NCBI RefSeq assembly: GCF_001645685.2
Contig: NZ_CP017080.1
Location: 1,726,001 to 1,790,000 of the forward strand
Length of the DNA stretch: 64,000 nt
Reading direction: 5' to 3'
Origin: Peribacillus muralis
GTDB taxonomy: Bacteria; Bacillota; Bacilli; Bacillales; DSM-1321
Shown: piece by piece, positions 1 through 9,067 of the stretch
Layout: every line of letters starts with the position of its first letter
How positions within the stretch are numbered: the first letter of the stretch is position 1
The notes under the pieces: model-generated
The model's database searches: none
Told to the model about the DNA's origin: nothing
Seen by the model: only the letters and a program-made list of their open reading frames with translations
Position numbers and translations under genes: made by a program

Positions 1-1128
1 GTGTTTTACCATACTGTGGTTGGGGATAACGACCGTCGTTTGCAGCAAGCTATAGAGATTGCGGAATCAAGGGCGAACCTGATTGTCTTTACTGGTGGAC
101 TGGGTCCTACCAAGGATGATTTGACGAAGGAAACGATTGCTCGCCATATTGGCAAAAAGCTTGTATTTAACGATGAAGCTCTGCAATCCATCGAAGCTTA
201 CTTTCAAAAACGGGATCGGGCGATGACGGAAAATAACAAAAAGCAGGCCCTTGTTTTAGAAGGCAGTGAAGTGCTGGCAAACGATCATGGCATGGCACCG
301 GGAATGGTTCTGTCCAAATCCGGGATTACATATATGCTTCTGCCCGGCCCGCCTAGTGAAATGGAGCCGATGTTTATAAGTTATGGCTATGAATCGATCA
401 TGAATAAACTGGATAAGCATGAACGGATCGAATCCAAAGTACTCCGATTCTTTGGTATTGGTGAAGCGGAATTGGAAACGGTGATAGATGATCTTCTGGT
501 CAATCAAACGAACCCGACGATTGCCCCTCTTGCGGCCGAAGGAGAAGTGACGTTAAGGATCACTGCGAAGGACTCGTCCAAACAAAAATGCGAAGAGCTA
601 ATTTTAACCGCTGAAAAAGAAATTATGGACCGGGTCGGCAAGTTTTACTATGGAAATGATAATACTTCACTTATAAAGGAACTTGTAAAAGAATTGACGG
701 TCCGCAAGCTTTCGATTGCTGTTGCGGAAAGCCTGACCGGCGGGATGTTTCAGGAACAGCTGACAACCATCCCGGGTGCCGGTAAGGTCTTTAAAGGCGG
801 CATCGTCAGTTATACGAATGATGCGAAGTCGAATGTTCTCGGCGTGAGCGGCGGAATCATTTCCGAGCACGGTGTGGTGAGTGGTGAGTGTGCAAAGGAA
901 ATGGCTTCCAATGTCAGGGGAATGCACGATGCCGACGTAGGCATAAGCTTCACGGGTGTTGCAGGTCCGGATGAACAAGAAGATAAGCCTGTAGGCACTA
1001 TATTCATTGGCATCTCGTATCGCGATGGAAACACGCACTTTAAAGAACTGAATCTATCAGGCAGCAGGGAGCAGAACCGCATTAGAAGTGTGAAATACGG
1101 CTGTCATTACTTGCTGAATGATTTGTGA
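1..1128 (+). CDS. cinA: CinA competence/damage-inducible protein, 5' end outside window
   Basis: This is a CinA-family protein whose reading frame is already open at base 1. The first visible residues match an internal CinA segment, and the 375 residues seen are about 40 short of the usual length of about 415, so the start lies upstream of the window. The N-terminal part (to about residue 165) is the MoaB/MocF-like molybdopterin-binding fold. The C-terminal part (from about residue 225, with AESLTGG and FTGVAGP) is the PncC-type nicotinamide-nucleotide amidohydrolase domain. In Bacillus the gene lies just upstream of recA, as here, and is associated with competence. A strong hairpin follows at 1171-1207, so it is probably not co-transcribed with recA by default. 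Identification is confident; the physiological role of CinA remains partly open. Confidence 0.95.
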   Translation: MFYHTVVGDNDRRLQQAIEIAESRANLIVFTGGLGPTKDDLTKETIARHIGKKLVFNDEALQSIEAYFQKRDRAMTENNKKQALVLEGSEVLANDHGMAPGMVLSKSGITYMLLPGPPSEMEPMFISYGYESIMNKLDKHERIESKVLRFFGIGEAELETVIDDLLVNQTNPTIAPLAAEGEVTLRITAKDSSKQKCEELILTAEKEIMDRVGKFYYGNDNTSLIKELVKELTVRKLSIAVAESLTGGMFQEQLTTIPGAGKVFKGGIVSYTNDAKSNVLGVSGGIISEHGVVSGECAKEMASNVRGMHDADVGISFTGVAGPDEQEDKPVGTIFIGISYRDGNTHFKELNLSGSREQNRIRSVKYGCHYLLNDL

Positions 1129-1158
1129 ATGTGGAAGCAGAGCTATTATAGTCCTGCT

Positions 1159-1367
1159 CAGTTTGTAGACAAAGGGGGTCCGGAATGAGAATTCGGGACC
1201 CCCTTTTGAATAGTCTAACCTTCTGTCGAAGATGAGAACGGGTTTGTATCTTTAATGCGTCGCTAAACCTTGAGTGGATCGGGTGTTCGAGATTCTTGCG
1301 GTAAATGCGGTGGTCACCAGATCGGATCCCTGCTGGCAGTCCACAACCGAGGAGACTACCGGATCCG
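1159..1367 (+). repeat. Decayed, internally deleted relative of the IS at 34686-36425
   Basis: The left side repeats the left end of the insertion sequence at 34686: CAGTTTGTAGAC followed by a hairpin of the same design (AAAGGGGGTCC / GGGACCCCCTTT). About 50 bases later, 1270-1367 aligns with the GC-rich repeat near the right end of that IS (36236-36361). Shared segments include a TTGAnTGGA..CGG start, a GCGGnAAnTGCG block and CCGAGGAGACTnCCGG. There is no transposase between them and no clear right terminus. This reads as a MITE-like deletion derivative that has since diverged. Homology is judged by eye. Confidence 0.6.
1171..1207 (+). terminator. Hairpin after cinA, probable terminator
   Basis: AAAGGGGGTCC pairs with GGGACCCCCTTTT around an AT-rich loop. 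The right arm ends in four T residues. The hairpin doubles as the terminal structure of the decayed IS relative, so its role as cinA terminator is an inference from position. Confidence 0.6.
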
Positions 1368-1522
1368 TTACAATAAATTTGAGGAGTTTGCTTTCTAAAA
1401 TAAAGGGAAAAAGAAAATAGTTAATTTCATGATTTTGCATTACTACGGATGAAGTGGAATGAAAATGAAGTTTCACTTAAGGTAAAACGCTTTTTTAAGA
1501 ACAATATCCGAAAAGAAAAAAA

Positions 1523-1536
1523 CGAATGAATGTTCG
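1523..1536 (+). promoter_or_regulatory. LexA (DinR) SOS box upstream of recA
   Basis: The sequence CGAATGAATGTTCG matches the Bacillus SOS box CGAAC-N4-GTTCG at 9 of 10 defined positions. It lies just upstream of the -35 element of the recA promoter, where LexA binding would block polymerase, as known for B. subtilis recA. Confidence 0.9.
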
Positions 1537-1545
1537 ACTTTTTGC

Positions 1546-1574
1546 TTGGCAAAATAGAAAAAAGAGTATATAGT
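1546..1574 (+). promoter_or_regulatory. Sigma-A promoter of recA
   Basis: TTGGCA (1546-1551), a 17-base spacer and TATAGT (1569-1574), each hexamer 5 of 6 to consensus. The transcript would carry a leader of about 100 bases before the GTG start at 1684. Confidence 0.75.
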
Positions 1575-1683
1575 AAAGATAGGTTTTGAGACAGGATACA
1601 AAGATTTGTCTCGAAGATATTTGCTAACGTAAGAGCATCATTAATCGGACAGCCGATTATTTGAATATAGAGGAGGAAATTGA

Positions 1684-2727
1684 GTGAGTGATCGTCAAGC
1701 GGCTTTAGACATGGCTTTAAAACAAATTGAAAAGCAATTTGGTAAAGGTTCCATCATGAAACTTGGAGAACAGTCAGATCGTAGGATTTCAACGATTTCA
1801 AGTGGTTCATTGGCATTGGATGTAGCATTGGGAGTTGGCGGGTATCCAAGGGGACGGGTCATTGAGATATATGGACCTGAAAGCTCAGGTAAAACGACCG
1901 TTGCATTGCATGCCATTGCAGAAGTGCAAAAAACTGGCGGTACTGCAGCATTCATTGACGCCGAGCATGCTTTAGATCCTGCATATTCTCAAAAACTAGG
2001 TGTGAATATTGATGAATTGCTTCTTTCACAGCCCGATACAGGTGAACAAGCCTTGGAAATCGCTGAAGCGCTAGTTCGCAGTGGAGCGGTTGACATCATT
2101 GTCATTGACTCGGTTGCAGCTCTTGTTCCTAAAGCTGAAATCGAAGGAGAAATGGGAGATTCCCATATGGGTCTGCAAGCCCGGATGATGTCCCAGGCTC
2201 TAAGGAAGCTATCTGGTGCCATTAATAAATCAAATACCATCGCCATTTTCATTAACCAAGTTCGTGAAAAAATCGGTGTAATGTTCGGGAATCCGGAAAC
2301 GACTCCAGGAGGCCGGGCATTGAAGTTCTATTCGACTGTGCGTCTGGAAGTGCGTCGTGCGGAACAATTAAAACAAGGCAATGAAATCGTCGGTAATAAA
2401 ACTAAAATCAAAGTCGTGAAAAACAAGGTTGCACCGCCATTCCGTCAAGCGGAAGTTGATATTATGTATGGTCAAGGTATTTCGCAGGAAGGTGAAATCA
2501 TTGATATGGGTGCAGAACTGGATATCGTCCTGAAAAGTGGTTCTTGGTATTCATACAATGAAGAACGTGTTGGACAAGGACGGGAAAACGCGAAGATGTT
2601 CTTGAAAGAAAATCAAGATATCGCTCTGGAGATTTCTCAGAAAATCAGGGATCATTATAATCTTGATGGAGAGCATGAGCTACCACCAGAGGAAGCGGAA
2701 GAGGAACATTTTGAATTGCTTGATTAA
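1684..2727 (+). CDS. recA: RecA recombinase
   Basis: This is RecA, the ATP-dependent DNA strand-exchange protein. It forms filaments on single-stranded DNA, drives homologous recombination and transformation, and stimulates LexA self-cleavage. At 347 residues it is the usual length and colinear with B. subtilis RecA throughout. The P-loop GPESSGKT is at residues 64-71, and the conserved MMSQALRKL and [10 protein letters not shown]-type segments follow. The C-terminal tail is acidic, as usual. The start is GTG at 1684, preceded by AGGAGGAAAT. The gene is monocistronic, flanked by its own SOS-controlled promoter and the hairpin at 2733-2767. Confidence 0.99.
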   Translation: MSDRQAALDMALKQIEKQFGKGSIMKLGEQSDRRISTISSGSLALDVALGVGGYPRGRVIEIYGPESSGKTTVALHAIAEVQKTGGTAAFIDAEHALDPAYSQKLGVNIDELLLSQPDTGEQALEIAEALVRSGAVDIIVIDSVAALVPKAEIEGEMGDSHMGLQARMMSQALRKLSGAINKSNTIAIFINQVREKIGVMFGNPETTPGGRALKFYSTVRLEVRRAEQLKQGNEIVGNKTKIKVVKNKVAPPFRQAEVDIMYGQGISQEGEIIDMGAELDIVLKSGSWYSYNEERVGQGRENAKMFLKENQDIALEISQKIRDHYNLDGEHELPPEEAEEEHFELLD

Positions 2728-2732
2728 TGGTA

Positions 2733-2767
2733 GGAAAAGGCCTAAGCTATTTGCTTAGGCCTTTTCC
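2733..2767 (+). terminator. Rho-independent terminator of recA
   Basis: A perfect 15-bp stem, GGAAAAGGCCTAAGC pairing with GCTTAGGCCTTTTCC around a 5-base loop, starting 5 bases after the stop codon. The stem carries its own T-run. Confidence 0.9.
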
Positions 2768-2919
2768 ATAAATATTATGAAGTGGAAAGTGCGGAATTTT
2801 CAGCGAATTGAAAGGGTTGAAAACGGAATTGCCGTCTCCTTCCATGAAGAATGTAGCACTTTCCGGCGGTGAATATTTAAGAAAACTTGAATAATCATTG
2901 ATACATAAGGGACAAACGC

Positions 2920-2948
2920 TTGACAATAAAAATTCTCAACTATACAAT
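2920..2948 (+). promoter_or_regulatory. Sigma-A promoter of rny
   Basis: TTGACA (2920-2925), 17-base spacer, TACAAT (2943-2948). It leaves a leader of about 125 bases to the rny start. The rest of 2768-3081 holds only a distant 9-bp inverted repeat, GGAAAGTGC (2784) and GCACTTTCC (2857), of unknown meaning. Confidence 0.7.
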
Positions 2949-3081
2949 TAATATGTATATTTTACAATTTTTCAAACTAAAATTTTGAAAATTAAGTGCT
3001 GTATATTGAATTTATGTGCAATGTACTTGCCGACAGTTCAACATTTTATGTAAAAAGTTCATAGCAAGGGGAGGTGAAACG

Positions 3082-4641
3082 ATGGAACCCATGACAATCA
3101 TCTTCACTTTGCTTGGCCTAATCGTCGGTGCAGTTGTTGGCTATTTTATTCACAAATCAAAATTTGAGAGTAAAATAGCAGGGGCAAAGGGCTCTGCAGA
3201 ACACATCCTTGAGGATGCAAAACGTGAAGCGGATGCACTTAAGAAAGAAGCCTTGTTGGAAGCAAAAGATGAAATTCATAAAATTCGTTCAGATTCTGAT
3301 CGGGAATCCCGTGAAAGAAGGAATGAATTACAAAAACAAGAAAATCGGTTATTGCAAAGAGAAGAGAATCTGGACCGTAAGGACGATACGTTAGATAAAC
3401 GTGAAAACCTTTTGGAGAAAAAAGAAGATTCTCTAAACCAAAGACAACAGCATATTGAAGAGATGGAAAGCAAAGTGGACGAAACGGTTCGTAAGCAGCA
3501 AACGGAGCTAGAACGAGTTTCAGGTTTAACTCGTGAAGAAGCTAAAGCAATCATCATAGACCGAATGGAAAACGAGCTTGCTCACGATGTAGCGCTTATG
3601 ATTAAAGAAAGTGATACCCGTGCCAAAGAAGAAGCTGATAAAAAGGCAAAAGAAGTTCTTTCTCTTGCAATTCAGCGTTGTGCGGCTGATCATGTTGCAG
3701 AAACCACCGTTTCTGTAGTGAATCTTCCAAACGATGAAATGAAAGGACGGATAATTGGACGTGAAGGACGAAATATCCGGACGCTAGAAACGCTAACAGG
3801 TATAGACCTAATAATTGATGATACTCCTGAAGCTGTCATTTTATCTGGATTTGATCCGATTAGACGCGAAACGGCACGCTTGGCTCTTGAAAAACTTGTT
3901 CAGGACGGACGGATACATCCGGCTCGAATTGAAGAAATGGTTGACAAAGCAAGACGTGAGGTAGATGAACATATTCGTGAAATTGGTGAACAAACGACTT
4001 TCGAGGTTGGTGTTCACGGTCTCCATCCAGACCTTATCAAAATACTGGGTCGTTTGAAATTCCGTACAAGTTACGGACAAAACGTGCTTAAGCATTCAAT
4101 TGAAGTGGCCCAGCTTTCAGGGTTGCTGGCCGCTGAGCTTGGAGAGGATGAAGTACTTGCCCGCCGTGCCGGTTTATTGCATGATATCGGGAAAGCGATC
4201 GATCATGAAGTGGAAGGCAGCCACGTTGAAATTGGCGTGGAATTGGCAACCAAGTATAAAGAGCATCCTACTGTCATTAACAGCATCGCTTCACATCATG
4301 GCGATACAGAGCCAACTTCCATCATTTCAGTGCTTGTTGCAGCCGCTGATGCATTATCAGCTGCAAGGCCTGGTGCCAGAAGTGAAACACTTGAAAATTA
4401 CATTAGAAGACTTGAAAAGCTTGAGGAGATTTCCGAATCCTATGATGGAGTGGAAAAATCATTCGCGATTCAAGCCGGACGTGAAGTGCGGATTCTAGTG
4501 AAACCAGAGCAAATAGATGATCTTTCGGCCCATCGACTCGCACGTGATATCCGGAAACGGATTGAAGAAGAGCTTGATTACCCAGGTCATATAAAAGTCA
4601 CGGTTATCCGTGAAACAAGAGCAGTCGAATACGCTAAATAA
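3082..4641 (+). CDS. rny: Ribonuclease Y
   Basis: RNase Y is the membrane-anchored endoribonuclease that initiates much mRNA turnover in Bacillus. The 519-residue chain has an N-terminal membrane helix (about residues 5-23), a long Glu/Lys/Arg-rich coiled coil (about 30-200), a KH RNA-binding domain with [15 protein letters not shown], and an HD metal-dependent nuclease domain (HD at about 367-368 within [12 protein letters not shown]). I place the start at ATG 3082 because GGGGAGGTGAAAC precedes it and the protein then begins at the membrane segment. An in-frame ATG at 3016 has no ribosome binding site. The gene has its own promoter and terminator and sits between recA and ymdB as in B. subtilis. 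Confidence 0.97.
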   Translation: MEPMTIIFTLLGLIVGAVVGYFIHKSKFESKIAGAKGSAEHILEDAKREADALKKEALLEAKDEIHKIRSDSDRESRERRNELQKQENRLLQREENLDRKDDTLDKRENLLEKKEDSLNQRQQHIEEMESKVDETVRKQQTELERVSGLTREEAKAIIIDRMENELAHDVALMIKESDTRAKEEADKKAKEVLSLAIQRCAADHVAETTVSVVNLPNDEMKGRIIGREGRNIRTLETLTGIDLIIDDTPEAVILSGFDPIRRETARLALEKLVQDGRIHPARIEEMVDKARREVDEHIREIGEQTTFEVGVHGLHPDLIKILGRLKFRTSYGQNVLKHSIEVAQLSGLLAAELGEDEVLARRAGLLHDIGKAIDHEVEGSHVEIGVELATKYKEHPTVINSIASHHGDTEPTSIISVLVAAADALSAARPGARSETLENYIRRLEKLEEISESYDGVEKSFAIQAGREVRILVKPEQIDDLSAHRLARDIRKRIEEELDYPGHIKVTVIRETRAVEYAK

Positions 4642-4659
4642 AGTGGGTTAAAGAAAGAG

Positions 4660-4688
4660 CGAAGAGGTGCAAACCTCTTCGTTTTTTC
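4660..4688 (+). terminator. Terminator after rny
   Basis: CGAAGAGGT pairs with ACCTCTTCG around a GCAA loop, followed by T6. Confidence 0.9.
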
Positions 4689-4791
4689 TTGTTTCTAACA
4701 GTATACGGCTCCGATATTCATCAGATATTATGTTACAATACAGACTTGATATTCTTATCATGAGAAATGTGAATGTAGAAAGGGTTTTACA

Positions 4792-5589
4792 ATGAAACTT
4801 CTATTTATTGGAGATGTCGTAGGGGCTCTAGGTCGTGACATGGTCCAAGAATACCTTCCGAAATTAAAGGAGAAGCATAGGCCGCATATCACGGTCATCA
4901 ATGGGGAAAATGCGGCAAGTGGTCGAGGGATTACGGAGAAGATTTACAGGAACTTTTTAGAGTGGGGCGCGCAGGCGGTGACGATGGGAAACCATACATG
5001 GGATAATCGCGATATTTTCAATTTCATTGAGGAAGCGAAATATCTCGTCCGTCCGGCAAACTTTCCAGAGGGTGCACCTGGAGAAGGAATGAAATTTTTA
5101 AAATTGAACCAGCTGGAAATTGCGGTCATCAATTTACAAGCTAGAACATTCATGTCGGATTTGGATTGTCCGTTCAAAAAAGCGGAGGAGCTTGTGACGA
5201 TGGCGCAAAAAAGGACGCCGATCATCTTTGTTGATTTTCATGGTGAAGCAACAAGCGAAAAGCAGGCTATGGGCTGGTTCCTTGACGGCAAAGTTACAGC
5301 CGTTGTAGGTACGCATACACACGTTCAGACTGCCGATAACCGCATATTGCCTGCGGGCACTGCTTACATATCGGATGTGGGCATGACAGGGCCGTATGAT
5401 GGTGTTCTTGGCATGGAAAGAGGCGCAGTGCTCCAGCGGTTCCTGACAAGCCTACCTGTTCGTTTCGAAGTGCCTAAGGAAGGCAGGACCCTATTAAGCG
5501 CGATCCTTCTGGAAATCGATGACAAATCGGGTGAGGCAAAGAAAATAGAGAGAATCCTCATCAACGAGGATCATCCCTTTTATCATTGA
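4792..5589 (+). CDS. ymdB: YmdB metallophosphodiesterase
   Basis: YmdB is a calcineurin-like phosphoesterase acting on cyclic nucleotides. In B. subtilis it influences the switch between motility and biofilm gene expression. The 265-residue length matches the family. The metal-site motifs are visible: GDVVG near the N-terminus, NGENAA, GNHTWDN, DFHGEATSEK and GTHTHVQTADN. It lies immediately downstream of rny as in B. subtilis, but the hairpin at 4660-4688 separates the two, so any co-transcription needs read-through. A hairpin follows at 5599. Confidence 0.97.
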   Translation: MKLLFIGDVVGALGRDMVQEYLPKLKEKHRPHITVINGENAASGRGITEKIYRNFLEWGAQAVTMGNHTWDNRDIFNFIEEAKYLVRPANFPEGAPGEGMKFLKLNQLEIAVINLQARTFMSDLDCPFKKAEELVTMAQKRTPIIFVDFHGEATSEKQAMGWFLDGKVTAVVGTHTHVQTADNRILPAGTAYISDVGMTGPYDGVLGMERGAVLQRFLTSLPVRFEVPKEGRTLLSAILLEIDDKSGEAKKIERILINEDHPFYH

Positions 5590-5598
5590 TTAAATGAG

Positions 5599-5636
5599 AT
5601 GGATGGTCAGTCAAATGCTGTCCATCCATTTTTTCA
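5599..5636 (+). terminator. Terminator after ymdB
   Basis: ATGGATGG pairs with CCATCCAT, with an imperfect upper stem, followed by a T-rich tail. Confidence 0.8.
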
Positions 5637-5773
5637 TTCAATATCAATCTTGTCGGACAATCCCGGTTTTCTTTGTCATACAAGTTTTACTTGATGAATA
5701 TAGTAGCAGTGGAAAGTGTTATAACCATTGAGCCTATGATCATAATCGGCAGGGAAGACAAGGAGGACTAGGA

Positions 5774-6034
5774 ATGGAAATATTAAAGGTTTCAGCAAAA
5801 TCTAATCCTAATTCTGTAGCAGGCGCACTAGCGGGAGTGCTCAGGGAAAGAGGGGCAGCCGAAATTCAAGCTATCGGTGCAGGTGCGTTAAATCAAGCCG
5901 TCAAGGCAGTAGCAATCGCAAGAGGATTCGTCGCACCTAGTGGAGTTGACTTGATTTGTATTCCTGCCTTTACAGATATACTTATTGATGGCGAAGAGAG
6001 AACGGCTATAAAATTAATCATTGAACCAAGATAA
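5774..6034 (+). CDS. spoVS: Stage V sporulation protein S
   Basis: SpoVS is an 86-residue Alba-like protein needed for normal progress of sporulation past stage V and for septation control. The sequence is nearly identical to other Bacillus SpoVS proteins as I remember them (opening MEILKVSAKSNPNSVAGAL and ending in an IKLIIEPR strand). AAGGAGG precedes the ATG at good spacing. A GATGAATAT motif about 80 bases upstream resembles a sigma-H -10 element but lacks a convincing -35, so sigma-H control is only a suggestion based on B. subtilis. Its presence supports an endospore former. Confidence 0.97.
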   Translation: MEILKVSAKSNPNSVAGALAGVLRERGAAEIQAIGAGALNQAVKAVAIARGFVAPSGVDLICIPAFTDILIDGEERTAIKLIIEPR

Positions 6035-6156
6035 CTTCATGAAGGAGTGTCCTGTTTGTCCATGGGCGAGCAGGCTCTTTTTTGTCCTGAAATGATGGTT
6101 CGCATTATAATGGAACATGTAAACATTAAATGAATGGGACAGGAAGGGGAATCACG

Positions 6157-7092
6157 TTGGCAATTTTTGACGCACATTGTGATGTGTTAATGAAGATGTT
6201 CATCGATCCGGAACTATCTTTTTTAAATAGTGATAAATTACATATAACCAAGCGGGGGTTATTGGATGAAGGGGGAAAAGTCCAATGTTTTGCGATATAC
6301 ATCCCTGAAAAAGTCCATCCGGATATGAGGTTCCAGGCAGCATTGGCGATGGTTGATATTTTTCATGAAAAGATTTTGGCCGAGCCGGAAATGAAATTCA
6401 TAAAGTCGAAGTCTGACATTGAATCTCTTACAGAATCGGAAATCGGGGCAATGCTGTCTCTGGAGGGGTGCGATTGCATCGGGAACGATCTGCTGAAGCT
6501 GAAAACGCTCCTTCACCTTGGCGTTTCCTCTGTAGGGCTAACATGGAATCACGCGAACCTAGTAGCTGATGGGGCACTCGAAGCGAGAGGGGCGGGTTTG
6601 ACGGAATTTGGAGAAGAGGTGGTGACCCTGCTAAATGAGAGAGCAATTTGGTGCGACGTATCTCATTTATCGGAAGCGGGGTTTTGGGACACCATAAAAA
6701 GGGCTGAATACCCCATCGCCTCCCATTCGAATGTCCATTCACTTTGTTCCCATCCGCGAAATTTAAAAGACAGTCAAATTAGAGCCCTTTTGCAAAAGAA
6801 GGGAGTGATAGGAATAACCTTTGTCCCGCAATTTTTATCTAATGGTGACTCCGCTTCGATAAAGGATATTTTGAAGCATATAGACCATGTATGCAGTCTA
6901 GGCGGTGAGAAGCAAATTGGTTTCGGTTCGGACTTTGATGGAATCGATCATATGGTCGACAATTTAACCTCATTTAAGGATTATCATATTTTGATCAATG
7001 AGTTGAATAAGTTTTATTCCAGTGAGTTTGTAAAAGGGCTTCTATTTGGTAATTTTGCACGTCACTTTCCTGTTAAAAAAGAAGGGTTTTAG
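6157..7092 (+). CDS. Membrane-dipeptidase-type (M19) peptidase
   Basis: This is a zinc dipeptidase of peptidase family M19 (renal dipeptidase fold, amidohydrolase superfamily), expected to split dipeptides, often with D-residues at the second position. Motifs include DAHCD (residues 5-9, metal ligands), LSLEGCDCIG with the bridging glutamate, VSHLSEAGF, SHSNVHSLCSHPRN and GFGSDFDGID. I prefer the TTG start at 6157 because GGAAGGGG lies 7 bases upstream; the in-frame ATG at 6130 has no ribosome binding site. No signal peptide is seen, so it is probably cytoplasmic. It lies between spoVS and korA. Confidence 0.88.
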   Translation: MAIFDAHCDVLMKMFIDPELSFLNSDKLHITKRGLLDEGGKVQCFAIYIPEKVHPDMRFQAALAMVDIFHEKILAEPEMKFIKSKSDIESLTESEIGAMLSLEGCDCIGNDLLKLKTLLHLGVSSVGLTWNHANLVADGALEARGAGLTEFGEEVVTLLNERAIWCDVSHLSEAGFWDTIKRAEYPIASHSNVHSLCSHPRNLKDSQIRALLQKKGVIGITFVPQFLSNGDSASIKDILKHIDHVCSLGGEKQIGFGSDFDGIDHMVDNLTSFKDYHILINELNKFYSSEFVKGLLFGNFARHFPVKKEGF

Positions 7093-7262
7093 AAGATTTT
7101 TAATTCGTACTATATAGATATGAATAAATATTCTGAAAATATAAACAATAGAATCAAAAAGGTTGCAATTTAATGGTTTAACCGATAGAATTGAAAGCGT
7201 TTAGTACACCTTTCCTAAATTAGAACGATTAATTATACATAATCGAATGTTCTGACGAGAGG

Positions 7263-7276
7263 TGCATTTAAATGCA
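7263..7276. promoter_or_regulatory. Perfect 14-bp palindrome upstream of korA
   Basis: TGCATTTAAATGCA is perfectly self-complementary and lies about 35 bases before the korA start. Two related boxes, CGAATGTTCT and CGAACGTTCT, flank it. It could be an operator, but no regulator can be named. Confidence 0.3.
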
Positions 7277-7309
7277 TTTATATACGAACGTTCTAAAGGA
7301 GTGTAAGAC

Positions 7310-9067
7310 ATGATCAATCAACTTTCATGGAAAGTTGGCGGACAACAAGGTGAAGGTATTGAAAGTACAGGAGAGATTTTCTGTATTGCCCTCAATCGCT
7401 TAGGATATTACTTGTATGGCTACCGTCATTTCTCGTCCCGAATAAAGGGTGGACACACGAATAACAAAATTCGTGTAAGTACTACGGAAACTCGTGCTAT
7501 CTCTGATGATTTAGACATCTTAGTCGCTTTTGACCAAGAAACGATTGACGTCAATTATAAAGAATTACATGAGGGTGGCATCATAATCGCGGATGCAAAA
7601 TTCAAACCTGTCTGCCCAGAAGATACAAAGGCAGAATTATATATTGTTCCATTTACGGAAATTGCAGCAGAACTAGGCACATCATTAATGAAAAACATGG
7701 TCGCCATCGGTGCGACATGTGCTGTCCTTGGAATGGAAATATCCGTATTCAATGATGTGGTAGATGAAATCTTCGGCCGTAAAGGCGAAGAAATCGTCAA
7801 GAAGAATATGGATGCCATTACTGCTGGGTACAAGGCAATGGAAGTCATGCTTGGAGAAAAACTGGGTGCAATGGAGCTGGAGAAGGCAGATGGACAAAAA
7901 CGCTTGTTCATGATCGGTAACGATGCCATCGCTTTAGGCGCAGTTGCAGGGGGCTGCCGCTTCATGGCAGCCTATCCAATCACTCCGGCTTCGGAAATCA
8001 TGGAGTACCTGATTAAAAAACTTCCGCAATTAGGCGGGACGGTCATTCAGACTGAAGATGAAATCGCGGCGGCTACAATGGCGATTGGAGCAAACTACGG
8101 CGGTGTTCGGGCCATTACGGCTTCGGCCGGTCCTGGCCTATCCTTGAAAATGGAAGCGATCGGTTTGGCGGGTATTACCGAAACACCGATTGTCATTGTC
8201 GATACGCAACGTGGAGGTCCATCTACAGGGCTTCCTACGAAACAGGAGCAATCCGATTTAATGGCCATGATTTATGGCACGCACGGTGAAATTCCTAAAA
8301 TCGTCATGGCTCCAAGTACAGTTGAGGAAGCTTTTTATGATACGGCAGAAGCGTTCAACCTTGCCGAGGAATATCAATGCCCAGTCATCGTTTTATCGGA
8401 TCTACAGCTTTCATTAGGTAAACAGACGGTACAGCCGCTTGATTACGGGAAAGTGGAGATAAGACGCGGGAAGTTGGTGGACACTGAAATTGAAGAGTCT
8501 GAAAACAAGGCATACTTCAAACGATATGAAGTTACGCAAGACGGCGTCTCACCTCGCGTCGTACCTGGCATGAAAAACGGTATCCACCATGTAACAGGTG
8601 TTGAGCATGATGAAACCGGAAGACCATCCGAGACCGCTTTGAATCGTAAGGCGCAAATGGATAAACGGATGCGCAAGCTGGATAACTTGACGACTACCTT
8701 CCAAACACCCGTTTACAAAAACACACCGCATGAAGAGGCGGATTTATTAATACTTGGGTTTAATTCCACACGCGGGACGATCGATGAAGCAATCGGCCGC
8801 TTGGAAACGGATGGCATGAAAGTCAACCATGCTCAAATTCGTTTGATTCACCCATTCCCTGCTGATGAAGTTCTTGCTTTAGTTCAATCGGCTAAGAAGG
8901 TAGTGGTTATCGAAAACAATGCGACTGGACAATTGGCTAATATCATCAAGATGAATGTCGGACATGTCAATAAAATTAAAAGTATCCTAAAATATGATGG
9001 CAATCCATTCCTCCCGCATGAAATTCACACACAATGCAAGGAGATGTTCGAATATGGCAACATTTAA
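7310..9067 (+). CDS. korA: 2-oxoacid:acceptor oxidoreductase, alpha (gamma-alpha fusion) subunit
   Basis: This is the larger subunit of a two-subunit 2-oxoacid:ferredoxin oxidoreductase, which decarboxylates a 2-oxoacid such as 2-oxoglutarate to the acyl-CoA and passes electrons to an iron-sulfur or flavin carrier. Residues 1 to about 180 form the gamma domain (GGQQGEGIESTGE near the N-terminus); from about 200 onward comes the alpha domain (YPITPASEI, ASAGPGLSLKMEAIG). At 585 residues it is typical of the fused bacterial and archaeal form. AAGGAGTGTAAGAC precedes the ATG. The gene overlaps korB by 14 bases, implying translational coupling. Substrate preference cannot be read from sequence. 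Confidence 0.93.
   Translation: MINQLSWKVGGQQGEGIESTGEIFCIALNRLGYYLYGYRHFSSRIKGGHTNNKIRVSTTETRAISDDLDILVAFDQETIDVNYKELHEGGIIIADAKFKPVCPEDTKAELYIVPFTEIAAELGTSLMKNMVAIGATCAVLGMEISVFNDVVDEIFGRKGEEIVKKNMDAITAGYKAMEVMLGEKLGAMELEKADGQKRLFMIGNDAIALGAVAGGCRFMAAYPITPASEIMEYLIKKLPQLGGTVIQTEDEIAAATMAIGANYGGVRAITASAGPGLSLKMEAIGLAGITETPIVIVDTQRGGPSTGLPTKQEQSDLMAMIYGTHGEIPKIVMAPSTVEEAFYDTAEAFNLAEEYQCPVIVLSDLQLSLGKQTVQPLDYGKVEIRRGKLVDTEIEESENKAYFKRYEVTQDGVSPRVVPGMKNGIHHVTGVEHDETGRPSETALNRKAQMDKRMRKLDNLTTTFQTPVYKNTPHEEADLLILGFNSTRGTIDEAIGRLETDGMKVNHAQIRLIHPFPADEVLALVQSAKKVVVIENNATGQLANIIKMNVGHVNKIKSILKYDGNPFLPHEIHTQCKEMFEYGNI

Noticed and set aside
2784-2865. GGAAAGTGC / GCACTTTCC inverted repeat between recA and rny
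   Set aside because: Only 9 bp with a long spacer and no T-run; too weak to call a structure.
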